From Sphingomonas taxi (GTDB taxonomy: Bacteria; Pseudomonadota; Alphaproteobacteria; Sphingomonadales; Sphingomonadaceae): 27,328 nucleotides of DNA. Shown here one piece after another: positions 14,887-22,731 of the stretch (positions are counted from its first letter, which is position 1; the number at the start of each line of letters is the position of its first letter). The notes below the pieces were generated by a model. It was not told the DNA's origin. It did no database searches and saw nothing but the letters and a program-made list of their open reading frames with translations. The position numbers were made by a program, and so were the translations under genes. The DNA is taken from NCBI GenBank assembly GCA_003243195.1, contig QFQI01000021.1:1-27328 (forward strand), given 5' to 3'.

Positions 14887-17067
14887 TCAACCGTGCGCGG
14901 CCAGCGCGGCGAGCAGCAGCAGCGCGACGATGTTGGTGATCTTGATCATCGGGTTCACCGCCGGTCCGGCAGTGTCCTTGTACGGATCGCCGACCGTGTC
15001 GCCGGTCACCGCCGCCTTGTGCGCTTCCGATCCCTTGCCGCCGTGGTTGCCGTCCTCGATATACTTCTTGGCATTGTCCCACGCCCCGCCGCCGCTGGTC
15101 ATCGACAGCGCGACGAACAGTCCGGAGACGATCACGCCCAGCAGCATCGCGCCCAGCGCCGCGAAGCCGCTCGCCTGCCCGTCGACCGCGCGCACCACGA
15201 AATAGAGCGCGACCGGCGACAGCACCGGCAGCAGCGAGGGGACGATCATCTCGCGGATCGCGGCGCGGGTCACCAGATCGACGGTGCGGCCGTAGTTCGG
15301 GCGGCTGGTGCCGGCCATGATGCCGGGATTGTCGCGGAACTGCCCGCGCACCTCCTCCACCACCGCGCCCGCCGCGCGGCCGACCGCGGTCATGCCGAAC
15401 GCGCCAAACAGATACGGCAGCAGCGCGCCGAGCAGCAGCCCGACGATCACATATGGGTTGCCCAGCGAGAAATCGACGCTGAGGTCGGGGAAATAGGTTT
15501 TCAGATCGGTGGTGTACGCGCCGAACAGCACCAGTGCGGCAAGCCCCGCCGAGCCGATCGCATAGCCCTTGGTCACCGCCTTCGTCGTGTTGCCGACGGC
15601 GTCGAGCGCGTCGGTGCGTTCGCGCACCTCGTCCTCCAGCCCGGCCATCTCCGCGATGCCGCCGGCATTGTCGGTGACCGGGCCATAAGCGTCGAGCGCC
15701 ACCACCATCCCGGCCAGAGCCAGCATCGCGGTCGCGCCGAACGCAATGCCGATGATCCCGGCCAGCTTGTAGGCGGCGATCACCGCGACGACGATCACGA
15801 TCGTCGGCAGCGCGGTCGCCTCCAGACTGATCGCCAGCCCCTGGATCACGTTGGTGCCATGACCGGTCTCGCTGGCCTTGGCGATCGACTTGACGGGGCG
15901 ATAGCTGGTGCCGGTGTAATATTCGGTGATCCACACGATCAGCCCGGTGACGGCCAGCCCGATCATCATGCACCAGAACAGGTCGGTGCCGGTGAAGGCG
16001 CTCGCCGCCGGCACGCCCGCCGCCGCGCTGTCCACCGTGCCGGTGGTGATCGCGTCGAAGGCCGCGTCGCGGTCGGCGTCCAGGAAGCCGGCGCCGCCGA
16101 TCACGGCGCTCATGTCGCCCAGCACCCATTTCGTCACCAGCCAGATCGCCGGGACGGAGAGCAGCGCGGAGGTCCAGAACCCCTTGTAGAGCGCGCCCAT
16201 GATCGTGCCCCGGCCCAGCCGCACCATATAGGTGCCGATGATCGAGGTGATGATGCACACGCCGCCGATCGCCAGCGGCAGGCTCATCAGCCGCATCAGT
16301 TCGGCGGCGTCGGCCTGGATCAGCAGCGCGATCGACACCATCGTCACGCCCAGCGTGACGACATAGGTTTCAAACAGGTCGGCGGCCATGCCCGCGCAGT
16401 CGCCGACATTGTCGCCGACATTGTCCGCGATCACCGCCGGGTTGCGGGGGTCGTCCTCCGGGATGCCGGCCTCCACCTTGCCGACCAGGTCCGCGCCGAC
16501 GTCGGCCGCCTTGGTGAAGATGCCGCCGCCCAGCCGCGCGAAGATCGAGATCAGCGACGCGCCGAACGCCAGCGCGGTCAGCGCCTCGACGATCGCGCGA
16601 TCGTTGGGCAGCAGCCCCGCCGGGCCGGTCAGATACCAGAAGAACAGCGCGATCGCGAGCAGGCCCAGCCCGGCGACCAGCATCCCCGTCACCGCGCCGG
16701 ACCGGAACGCCATGGTCAGCCCGCGTTGCAGCGAGTGGCGCGCGGCCTCGGCGGTGCGGACATTGGCGCGCACCGAGATCGTCATGCCGACGAAACCCGC
16801 CGCCCCGGACAGCAACGCGCCGATCACGAAGCCGACCGTCGACAGCCATCCAAGGCTCAGCGCCAGCACGACCGCGACGACCGCGCCGACGATCGCGATC
16901 GCGGTATACTGCCGCCCCAGATAAGCGCGCGCGCCTTCCTGGATGGCGCTGGCGATATCCTGCATCCGTTCGTTGCCCGGCGAGGCGGCCAGCACCTGCC
17001 GACTGGTGACGAAGCCATAGAGTACGGCGATCAGGCCGCAGACGATGGCAAGGTAGACGATCGTCAT
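14887..17067 (-). CDS. hppA: K+-independent proton-translocating pyrophosphatase
   Basis: This integral membrane pump, 726 aa with about 16 helices, hydrolyses pyrophosphate and moves protons across the inner membrane. Substrate and Mg-binding signatures are DVGADLVGKVEAGIPEDDPR (189-208), ADNVGDNVGDCAGMAADLFE (214-233), ALDAYGPVTDNAGGIAEM (457-474), and near the C terminus DNAKKYIED (664-672) and TGDTVGDPYKDTAGPAVNP (688-706). The type-defining site is GNTTKAVTK (492-500). Lys496 and Thr499 stand where K+-dependent enzymes have Ala, so this is the K+-independent H+ type. Residues about 318-360 form a non-helical Ala/Gly/Asp-rich loop. AAGGAGG lies 10 nt before the ATG at 17067 and only 1 nt before the ATG at 17076, hence my choice. 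It follows thiL on the same strand after 80 bp. Confidence 0.96.
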   Translation of the reverse strand: MTIVYLAIVCGLIAVLYGFVTSRQVLAASPGNERMQDIASAIQEGARAYLGRQYTAIAIVGAVVAVVLALSLGWLSTVGFVIGALLSGAAGFVGMTISVRANVRTAEAARHSLQRGLTMAFRSGAVTGMLVAGLGLLAIALFFWYLTGPAGLLPNDRAIVEALTALAFGASLISIFARLGGGIFTKAADVGADLVGKVEAGIPEDDPRNPAVIADNVGDNVGDCAGMAADLFETYVVTLGVTMVSIALLIQADAAELMRLMSLPLAIGGVCIITSIIGTYMVRLGRGTIMGALYKGFWTSALLSVPAIWLVTKWVLGDMSAVIGGAGFLDADRDAAFDAITTGTVDSAAAGVPAASAFTGTDLFWCMMIGLAVTGLIVWITEYYTGTSYRPVKSIAKASETGHGTNVIQGLAISLEATALPTIVIVVAVIAAYKLAGIIGIAFGATAMLALAGMVVALDAYGPVTDNAGGIAEMAGLEDEVRERTDALDAVGNTTKAVTKGYAIGSAGLAALVLFGAYTTDLKTYFPDLSVDFSLGNPYVIVGLLLGALLPYLFGAFGMTAVGRAAGAVVEEVRGQFRDNPGIMAGTSRPNYGRTVDLVTRAAIREMIVPSLLPVLSPVALYFVVRAVDGQASGFAALGAMLLGVIVSGLFVALSMTSGGGAWDNAKKYIEDGNHGGKGSEAHKAAVTGDTVGDPYKDTAGPAVNPMIKITNIVALLLLAALAAHG

Positions 17068-17147
17068 GCCCTTCATCCCTCCTTGTGGCGCGTCCGGTCT
17101 GTCGCCGGGAACGTCGCGCGGGACCGGGAGGCTAACATGGGCTGGCG

Positions 17148-18026
17148 TCAGCGCAAGCCGTGCTGGTAGCCGAGCCGTTCGGGTAGTGGCAGCAACTGGC
17201 TATCCTGCATCAAGGTCAGCCCGCGGCCCGCCGCGAAGCCGCCGACGCGGGTGGCCGCGACCGGCGGCGCGCGCCCGGCGGGCGCGGCGAACAGCAGCTC
17301 GTAATCGTCGCCGGCGGTGGCGGCGGCGAGCGGATCGGTGACGCCGCGCGCCAGCGGGACGCAGGCGAGGTCGATCGTCACCGCCAGCCCGCTCGCGGTC
17401 GCCATCCGCGCGGCGTCGATCAGCAGGCCGTCGGAGATGTCCATCATCGCATGCACGACCGGCGCCAGCGCGCGTCCTTCGCGCAGGCGCGGCACCGGGC
17501 GGCGATAGCGCGCGAGCAGCAGCGGGTCGCCATGGCCCGCCAGCGCGATCGCCAGCCCCGCGCCGGCATCGCCGATCGTGCCGGTCACGTAGAGCGCGTC
17601 ACCCGCCCGTGCGCCCGAGCGCGACGGGGCGGCGGCGTCGCTGCCAATGGCGGTGATGGTCAGCACGCGCGGCGCGCCGGGGGGAAGCGACACGGTATCG
17701 CCGCCGATCAGCGCGCAGCCGAACGTGGCGAGGACGTCGCCCAGCCCGGCGAGGAAGGCGTCGTCCCAGTGGTGGTCGCCGAGCGGGTAGTTGAGCAGCA
17801 CGCCCTCGACCCGCGCGCCCTTGGCGGCGAGATCGGAGAGGTTGGTGGCCACCAGCTTCCATGCCACGTCCTGCGGCGGGTCGGAGGGCAGGAAATGCAC
17901 GCCCTCGACCAGCGTGTCGGTCGTGACGGTGAGGCCGGCGATCGTGGCGGTGTCGTCGCGCAGCCCATGCGCGCCCGGATGCAGCGGCAGCGTACGCAGG
18001 CGGTCGAGAAAATCGGCCTCGGTCAT
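17148..18026 (-). CDS. thiL: thiamine-monophosphate kinase
   Basis: This enzyme, 292 aa, phosphorylates thiamine monophosphate to thiamine diphosphate, the last step of cofactor synthesis. It belongs to the PurM/ThiL ATP-binding superfamily. Visible signatures are the N-terminal GLRDDTATI, TVTTDTLVEGVHFL, KLVATNLSDLAAKGA, ALIGGDTVSLPPG, the substrate-side MMDISDGLLID, and TAGDDYELLFA near the end. It is slightly shorter than E. coli ThiL (325). The ATG at 18026 lacks a good Shine-Dalgarno; a GCTAGC box lies about 65 nt upstream in the short gap after DUF2332. In many bacteria thiL is next to nusB. Here nusB is 4 kb away on the other strand with hisGD between them. Confidence 0.93.
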   Translation of the reverse strand: MTEADFLDRLRTLPLHPGAHGLRDDTATIAGLTVTTDTLVEGVHFLPSDPPQDVAWKLVATNLSDLAAKGARVEGVLLNYPLGDHHWDDAFLAGLGDVLATFGCALIGGDTVSLPPGAPRVLTITAIGSDAAAPSRSGARAGDALYVTGTIGDAGAGLAIALAGHGDPLLLARYRRPVPRLREGRALAPVVHAMMDISDGLLIDAARMATASGLAVTIDLACVPLARGVTDPLAAATAGDDYELLFAAPAGRAPPVAATRVGGFAAGRGLTLMQDSQLLPLPERLGYQHGLR

Positions 18027-18131
18027 GGGCGTGCCCGTTGCCCGACACGGGCCGCGGGCCGGCCCGTCGCCGGTCGCGCCATGCCACCGGCGCTAGCCTG
18101 AGCGGACCGCGCCCCGCGCCCGCGAACGGCG

Positions 18132-19190
18132 TCACTCATAGGCGCCGCGCCGCATCACATAGTCGCGCGTCTCGTACGGCGGGGGCAGCCCCTCCACCCA
18201 TGCGCCGTGTGCGTGAGTCAGCGCTACCAGCTCCATCGGCGTGTCGGACGGCCAGCATTGCACGCGCACCTCGTGACGGTGGAGGTCGCGATTGGGCTCC
18301 ATCATCACCCAGCCGAGCGGCTGCGCCGGCGTGGCGCGCGCGCCGGCCTGCGCCATCGCCGCGCGGATACGCTCGCGCGTGGCGGCGGGCAGATACTGCC
18401 ACACCACCGAATGCATCAGCACGCGGGCGGTGCCGGGCCGCTGCGGCGCGGCGAAGCGGGCTTCGATCCAGTCGGCCGCATCGCCCCGCGACAGGTCGAC
18501 GCCGTGCTGGCGGACCATGGCGATGGCGGTGGACAGCCGCGCCATCCGTTCTTCGTTGTCCACCCATATATAGCCGGCGAGCCGCTCCGCCTGCGCCGGG
18601 TCGCGCACATCGACGGGCGCGAGGTCGACCCCGCGCGGGCGCAGCATAGTGACCGGGACGGCCGGCGGGGCCGCGCCGCGCCATTCGGGCCGGATGGTCA
18701 GCGGCGCGTCCGCCGGTCCGGCCGCCACGCCGCCCAGATCGAAGCGCAGCCGGTCGATCAGCAGGTTGAGCCCGGCGCTGGAGCCGATCTCCAGCACCTC
18801 GATCGGCAGCGCGAACCGTTGCGCGACATGCAGCAGCCCGGCCATCAGCCCGGCGGAGCGCTGCACCTCGTTGGTCTGCGGCGGGCCGTCCAGCCACGGC
18901 AGCAGCGCGACGTCATGCGCCGTGAGGATCGCCGCGATGTCCGCATCGGGCGCGAAGGCGTCGGCCGCGCCGCACCGCCGCAGCGCGTGGAGCCCGCCGA
19001 CCACGCGCAGCACGATCGCGTCGGCGACCGGCTCGCCCGCCCAGCCGAGCAGCCGCGCGCCGATCCGCGTGTCCCGCGTCAGCACCTGGCCGAGCACGCG
19101 GCACAGGCGCGCCGTGCGCGGCGCGGCCATCGCGTCGCAATATTGCGCCTGCACCTCGAACGCCGCGCGATTGGTCGCTTCATCTGCCAT
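18132..19190 (-). CDS. DUF2332 family protein
   Basis: A 352-aa soluble protein of a family without settled function. The features that place it are LLPWLDGPPQTNEVQRSAGL, then VLEIGSSAGLNLLIDRL, which is shaped like a methyltransferase motif I (E-x-G-x-x-x-G), then VLMHSVVWQYLP and WVMMEPN towards the C terminus. A SAM-dependent methyltransferase-like fold is plausible but no substrate is suggested. It is divergent from hisG with 47 bp between the start codons and leads into thiL after 105 bp on the same strand. The ATG at 19190 is used; a GTG three codons upstream is the alternative. No Shine-Dalgarno is visible. Confidence 0.8.
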   Translation of the reverse strand: MADEATNRAAFEVQAQYCDAMAAPRTARLCRVLGQVLTRDTRIGARLLGWAGEPVADAIVLRVVGGLHALRRCGAADAFAPDADIAAILTAHDVALLPWLDGPPQTNEVQRSAGLMAGLLHVAQRFALPIEVLEIGSSAGLNLLIDRLRFDLGGVAAGPADAPLTIRPEWRGAAPPAVPVTMLRPRGVDLAPVDVRDPAQAERLAGYIWVDNEERMARLSTAIAMVRQHGVDLSRGDAADWIEARFAAPQRPGTARVLMHSVVWQYLPAATRERIRAAMAQAGARATPAQPLGWVMMEPNRDLHRHEVRVQCWPSDTPMELVALTHAHGAWVEGLPPPYETRDYVMRRGAYE

Positions 19191-19200
19191 CGCGTGCACA

Positions 19201-19228
19201 TTGCGCCGCGAACACGGCCTCCGTAAAG
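19201..19228 (+). promoter_or_regulatory. candidate hisG promoter
   Basis: TTGCGC (19201-19206), a 16-bp spacer, and GTAAAG (19223-19228) lie directly before hisG. The -10 ends 9 nt before the ATG, and the ATG has no Shine-Dalgarno, so the transcript may be leaderless. The -35 sits next to the divergent DUF2332 start. Confidence 0.4.
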
Positions 19229-19237
19229 CCGCGCATC

Positions 19238-19897
19238 ATGTCCGAACCGATCGTCATCGCCGTTCCCAAGGGGCGCATCCTCGAAGAAGCGTTGCCGCTG
19301 CTCGCGCGCGCCGGCATCGTGCCGGAGCCGGCGTTCGGCGACGAGCACAGCCGCGCGCTGCGTTTCCGCACCGACCGCGACGGTATCGAGCTGATCCGCG
19401 TGCGCGCGTTCGACGTCGCGACCTTCGTCGCGCACGGCGCGGCGCAACTGGGGATCGTCGGGTCGGATGTGCTGGCGGAATTCGACTATGCCGAACTGTA
19501 CGCGCCGGTCGACCTGAACATCGGCCATTGCCGGCTGTCGATCGCGGAGCCGACCGATCTGGCGGCCGGCGACGATCCGCGCGGGTGGAGCCATGTGCGG
19601 GTCGCGACCAAATATCCGCACGTCACCGCGCAGCATTTCGCGCGCGCGGGCGTGCAGGCGGAGTGCATCAAGCTGAACGGCGCGATGGAACTGGCGCCGA
19701 CGCTGGGTCTGGCCAGCCGGATCGTCGACCTGGTGTCGTCTGGGCGCACGCTGAAGGAGAACGGGCTGGTCGAGGTCGAGCGGATCATGGAGGTGTCGGC
19801 GCGGCTGATCGTCAACCGCGCCGCGATGAAGACCCGCGCGCATGTCTTCCCGCTGGTGGAGGCATTCCGCGCCGCCGTGGCGGAGCAGGCGGCGTGA
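19238..19897 (+). CDS. hisG: ATP phosphoribosyltransferase, short form
   Basis: This 219-aa enzyme joins ATP and PRPP in the first, committed step of histidine synthesis. IAVPKGRILEEALPLL at the N terminus, GAAQLGIVGSDVLAE (67-81), RVATKYPHVTAQHF and ELAPTLGLASRIVDLVSSG mark the PRPP- and ATP-binding halves. It lacks the C-terminal ACT-like regulatory domain of long HisG, so it belongs to the short form that works in a hetero-octamer with the regulatory subunit HisZ. No hisZ is in this window. The stop codon overlaps the hisD start (GTGA), indicating translational coupling. Confidence 0.96.
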   Translation: MSEPIVIAVPKGRILEEALPLLARAGIVPEPAFGDEHSRALRFRTDRDGIELIRVRAFDVATFVAHGAAQLGIVGSDVLAEFDYAELYAPVDLNIGHCRLSIAEPTDLAAGDDPRGWSHVRVATKYPHVTAQHFARAGVQAECIKLNGAMELAPTLGLASRIVDLVSSGRTLKENGLVEVERIMEVSARLIVNRAAMKTRAHVFPLVEAFRAAVAEQAA

Positions 19898-21189
19898 TCC
19901 GGCTCGACACGCGCGACGGCGACTTCGCGGCGCGTTTCGAGGCGCTGGTCGATGCGCGGCGCGAGGCGGCGACCGATGTCGCGCGCGATGTCGCCACGAT
20001 CGTGCGCGCGGTGCGCGACGACGGCGACGCGGCGCTGCACGCCTTCACGCAGAAGCTCGACCGCCACGACCTGAACGACACCGGCTGGCGCATCGACGCG
20101 ACCGCCTGCGCCACCGCGTTCGAGGCGTTGGAGCCGGAACTGCGCGCGGCGCTGGAACTCGCGGCGACCCGGATCCGCGCCTATCACGAGAAGCAGCGGC
20201 CGGCGGACAGCGCGTTCACCGACGCGGCGGGCGTGCGGCTGGGCGCGCGGTGGCGGGCGGTGGACGCGGCGGGCATCTACGTGCCCGGCGGGCGCGCGGC
20301 CTATCCGTCGACGCTGCTGATGAACGCGATCCCTGCGCGGGTGGCGGGGGTGGGGCGGCTGGTGGTGGTGACGCCCACCCCGGACGGTCAGGTCAACCCG
20401 CTGGTGCTCGCCGCCGCGCATCTGGCACAGGCGGACGAGGTGTGGCGCGTTGGCGGCGCGCAGGCGATCGCGGCGCTCGCCTACGGCACCGGGCGGATCG
20501 CGCGCGTCGATGTGGTGACCGGCCCCGGCAACGCCTGGGTCGCGGAGGCCAAGCGGCAGGTCTATGGCGTGGTCGGCATCGACATGGTGGCGGGGCCGAG
20601 CGAGATCGTCGTCGTCGCGGACGGCCTGAACGATCCCGAGTGGATCGCCGCCGACCTGCTGAGCCAGGCCGAGCATGACACCACCACGCAATCGATCCTG
20701 TTCACCGACGATGCCGGTTTCGCCGGGCGGGTGGCCGAGGCGGTGGAGCGGCAGTTGCAGGTGCTGCCGACGCAGGCGGTGGCGCGGGTGGCGTGGGAGG
20801 ACAATGGCGCGATTGTGGTCGTGCCGACGTTGCCCGATGCGATCCCGCTGGTCGACCGGCTGGCGCCCGAGCATGTCGAGTTCGCGTGCGACGATCCGCA
20901 GGCGCTGTTCGACCTGCTGCGTCACGCCGGATCGGCGTTCCTGGGCCGGCACACGCCGGAGGCGATCGGCGATTATGTCGCGGGGCCGAACCACGTCCTG
21001 CCGACCGGCCGGCGCGCGCGGTTCGCCAGCGGGCTGGGCGTCACCGATTTCATGAAGCGGACCAGCTTCCTGCAACTCGATGAAACCGCGCTGAACGAAC
21101 TCGGCCCGGCGACGATCGCGCTGGCGCATGCCGAAGGGCTGCCGGCGCATGCGCAATCGGTGGCGCTGCGCATTCGCACTAATCGGTAA
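19894..21189 (+). CDS. hisD: histidinol dehydrogenase
   Basis: This zinc enzyme, 431 aa, performs the last two NAD-dependent oxidations from L-histidinol to L-histidine. The zinc ligands Q258 and H261 (LLSQAEHD), D360 (IGDYVAG) and H419 (LPAHAQS) are all present, as are the catalytic pair E326-H327 (LAPEHVEF). GIYVPGGRAAYPST (127-140) and VVTGPGNAWVAEAKRQVYG mark the NAD-binding domain. The start is a GTG at 19894 that overlaps the hisG stop. It gives the usual family length and N terminus, and no nearby ATG does. It forms a two-gene operon with hisG. Confidence 0.97.
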   Translation: MIRLDTRDGDFAARFEALVDARREAATDVARDVATIVRAVRDDGDAALHAFTQKLDRHDLNDTGWRIDATACATAFEALEPELRAALELAATRIRAYHEKQRPADSAFTDAAGVRLGARWRAVDAAGIYVPGGRAAYPSTLLMNAIPARVAGVGRLVVVTPTPDGQVNPLVLAAAHLAQADEVWRVGGAQAIAALAYGTGRIARVDVVTGPGNAWVAEAKRQVYGVVGIDMVAGPSEIVVVADGLNDPEWIAADLLSQAEHDTTTQSILFTDDAGFAGRVAEAVERQLQVLPTQAVARVAWEDNGAIVVVPTLPDAIPLVDRLAPEHVEFACDDPQALFDLLRHAGSAFLGRHTPEAIGDYVAGPNHVLPTGRRARFASGLGVTDFMKRTSFLQLDETALNELGPATIALAHAEGLPAHAQSVALRIRTNR

Positions 21190-21325
21190 GGATGGCAGGG
21201 AAGCCGCCGGCGCGACGTCACCTTCCGGGGCGGCAAGCGTCCGTTCTGCGGCGTCGGTCGAGCCTCTACCCTGACGGGAGCCGTTCGCCCGCATCAACGA
21301 TCGTGCGTCTCGTCCGGACCGGCGC

Positions 21326-21342
21326 GGCGGCGTAACGCCGCC
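21326..21342. terminator. hairpin between hisD and the DUF892 gene
   Basis: GGCGGCG, loop TAA, CGCCGCC forms a perfect 7-bp stem. It lies 137 bp after the hisD stop within a 221-bp gene-free gap. No T-run follows on either strand. Confidence 0.35.
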
Positions 21343-21377
21343 CGGCAACGCGCGTCCGCCGCGCACCCCCGTGATCG

Positions 21378-21404
21378 GGGCGGGGAGGGCGATCCTCCCC
21401 GCCC
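21378..21404. terminator. strong hairpin after the DUF892 gene
   Basis: A perfect 11-bp GC stem (21378-21388 with 21394-21404) with a 5-nt loop lies 6 bp beyond the DUF892 stop. It is the obvious end signal for that minus-strand gene and may also stop hisD transcripts from the other side. It lacks a T-run. Confidence 0.55.
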
Positions 21405-21410
21405 GCCGGA

Positions 21411-21926
21411 TCAGGCGCTCGCCAGCTCGGCCTTACGATTGGCCTTGCTTTCGGCCAGCGTGGTCAGCTTGTCGTCGGTGGCCTTTTCCTCGTCCAGCGT
21501 CGCCTGGAGCAGCGGGATGACCGCCTGATGGTCCATCTGCTTCGCCCAGGCGATCAGCGTGCCGTAGCGGGTGATCTCATAATGCTCGACCGCCTGCGCC
21601 GATGCGATCAGCGCCGCGTCCAGTACCGACTTGTCGGCGATCTCGCCGGCGACCTCGTTGGCCTCCTTGATGATGCCGTCGATCGCGGGGCAGGTCACCG
21701 CCTTCGGCTTCTCGCCCAGCGCCTCGAACGCCTGTTCCAGCCGGGCGATCTGGCCCTGCGTTTCGCGCAGATGCGTCTCGAACCCCTGCTTCAGCTCGGG
21801 CGCGGTCGCCTTCTCGATCATCTTGGGCAGCGCCTTGGTGATCTGGTTCTCCGCATAATAGACGTCCTGCAACTGGTGCAGGAACAGGTCGTGCAGCGTC
21901 TCAATGTCCTTGGTGAACAGGCCCAT
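21411..21926 (-). CDS. ferritin-like DUF892 (YciE/YciF family) protein
   Basis: A 171-aa, almost fully helical protein of the YciE/YciF group, which adopts a ferritin-like four-helix bundle and is often induced by stress. It begins MGLFTKDIETLHDLFLHQLQ, followed by DVYYAENQITKALPKMIEKA, and later AQAVEHYEITRYGTLIAWA and LLQATLDEEKATDDKL. The spaced Glu and His residues (E of YYAENQ, EH of VEHYE, E of DEEK) are the candidate metal ligands. AAGGAG lies 7 nt before the ATG at 21926 and 1 nt before the ATG at 21932, so the inner start is preferred. I looked upstream for the EcfG general-stress promoter (GGAAC with a GTT box) and did not find one. It is divergent from nusB across 167 bp. Confidence 0.88.
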   Translation of the reverse strand: MGLFTKDIETLHDLFLHQLQDVYYAENQITKALPKMIEKATAPELKQGFETHLRETQGQIARLEQAFEALGEKPKAVTCPAIDGIIKEANEVAGEIADKSVLDAALIASAQAVEHYEITRYGTLIAWAKQMDHQAVIPLLQATLDEEKATDDKLTTLAESKANRKAELASA

Positions 21927-22055
21927 GAACATTCTCCTTGGGTTCGCGTGTTGGTCGTCCGCCCTGCGGCGGCACCGTCCACGAACGAGGCGGGCGGCGT
22001 GGCGTTGCGCCGCGTGGCGAAAAACATGCTGATGCAGATCAGGTGCGCGGAGGGG

Positions 22056-22083
22056 GTGACGAACGCCGCGCTTGCGCCTACAG
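22056..22083 (+). promoter_or_regulatory. candidate nusB promoter
   Basis: GTGACG (22056-22061), a 16-bp spacer, and CTACAG (22078-22083) are followed 10 nt later by the nusB ATG, which has no Shine-Dalgarno. The spacing suits a leaderless or nearly leaderless mRNA. Confidence 0.35.
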
Positions 22084-22093
22084 CGCGCCACCT

Positions 22094-22549
22094 ATGTCCC
22101 GCACCGCCGCACGTACCAAGGCCCGCGCCGCCGCGCGCCTCGCCGCCGTTCAGGCGCTCTACCAGCATGAGATGGAGGGCACCGCCATCCCCGTCCTGCT
22201 GCACGAGTTCCACCAGCACCGCCTCGGCGCCACGATCGAGGACGTCGAATATGCCGAGGCCGATGTCGAGTTCTTCGACGATCTGGTGAAGGGGGTCCAT
22301 GCCCGCGCCGGCGAGATCGACCTGCTGGTCGAGGCGCGGCTGACCAGCGGCTGGTCGCTGGAACGGCTCGACAAGCCGATGAAGGCGATCCTGCGCGCGG
22401 GCACCTACGAGTTGCTGGCGCGGCCCGATGTGCCGGTCGGCGCGGCGATCAGTTCGTATGTCGATGTCGCGCACGCCTTCTACCAGAAGCGCGAGGCCGG
22501 TTTCGTCAACGGCTTGCTGGACGCGATCGGCAAGCAGGTGCGCGGCTGA
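22094..22549 (+). CDS. nusB: transcription antitermination factor NusB
   Basis: This small helical RNA-binding protein, 151 aa, binds boxA with S10 (NusE) and promotes antitermination in rRNA operons. The basic N terminus MSRTAARTKARAAARLAAVQ then ALYQHEMEG matches the family start. LTSGWSLERLDKPMKAILRA and GTYELLARPDVPVGAAISSY form the C-terminal helices, and GFVNGLLDAIGK is the conserved end. The gene is followed after 2 bp by the DUF4169 gene. Its start is 167 bp from the divergent DUF892 start. Confidence 0.96.
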   Translation: MSRTAARTKARAAARLAAVQALYQHEMEGTAIPVLLHEFHQHRLGATIEDVEYAEADVEFFDDLVKGVHARAGEIDLLVEARLTSGWSLERLDKPMKAILRAGTYELLARPDVPVGAAISSYVDVAHAFYQKREAGFVNGLLDAIGKQVRG

Positions 22550-22551
22550 CG

Positions 22552-22731
22552 ATGGGCGAAGTCGTCTCTTTGCGACGCGCGCGCAAGGCGAAGGCGCGCG
22601 TCGCGGACGCGGCGCAGGCCGCCGCCAACCGCGCCGCGCATGGACGCACGAAGGCGCAAAAGGCGGCCGACGCGCGCGCGCAGGTGCAACGCGACGCCCT
22701 GCTCGACGGCGCGAAGCTCACGGATAGCTGA
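22552..22731 (+). CDS. DUF4169 family small basic protein
   Basis: A 59-aa protein starting 2 bp after the nusB stop, so it is translated from the same mRNA. MGEVVSLRRARKAKARVADA followed by an Ala/Arg-rich helix with HGRTKAQKAADARAQ matches the short alphaproteobacterial DUF4169 family, whose function is unknown. The protein is strongly basic and probably one long helix. Its last 14 bp overlap the 3' end of the convergent pirin gene. Confidence 0.75.
   Translation: MGEVVSLRRARKAKARVADAAQAAANRAAHGRTKAQKAADARAQVQRDALLDGAKLTDS

Noticed and set aside
12954..14939. 661-codon plus-strand frame opposite the methyltransferase
   Set aside because: It is the complement shadow of a gene with clear motifs, and no family signature is visible.
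14722..17169. 815-codon plus-strand frame opposite hppA
   Set aside because: His/Asp/Arg/Gln-rich shadow of the pyrophosphatase gene.
21933..22093. EcfG general-stress promoter for the DUF892 gene
   Set aside because: No GGAAC element at the right place on the minus strand.
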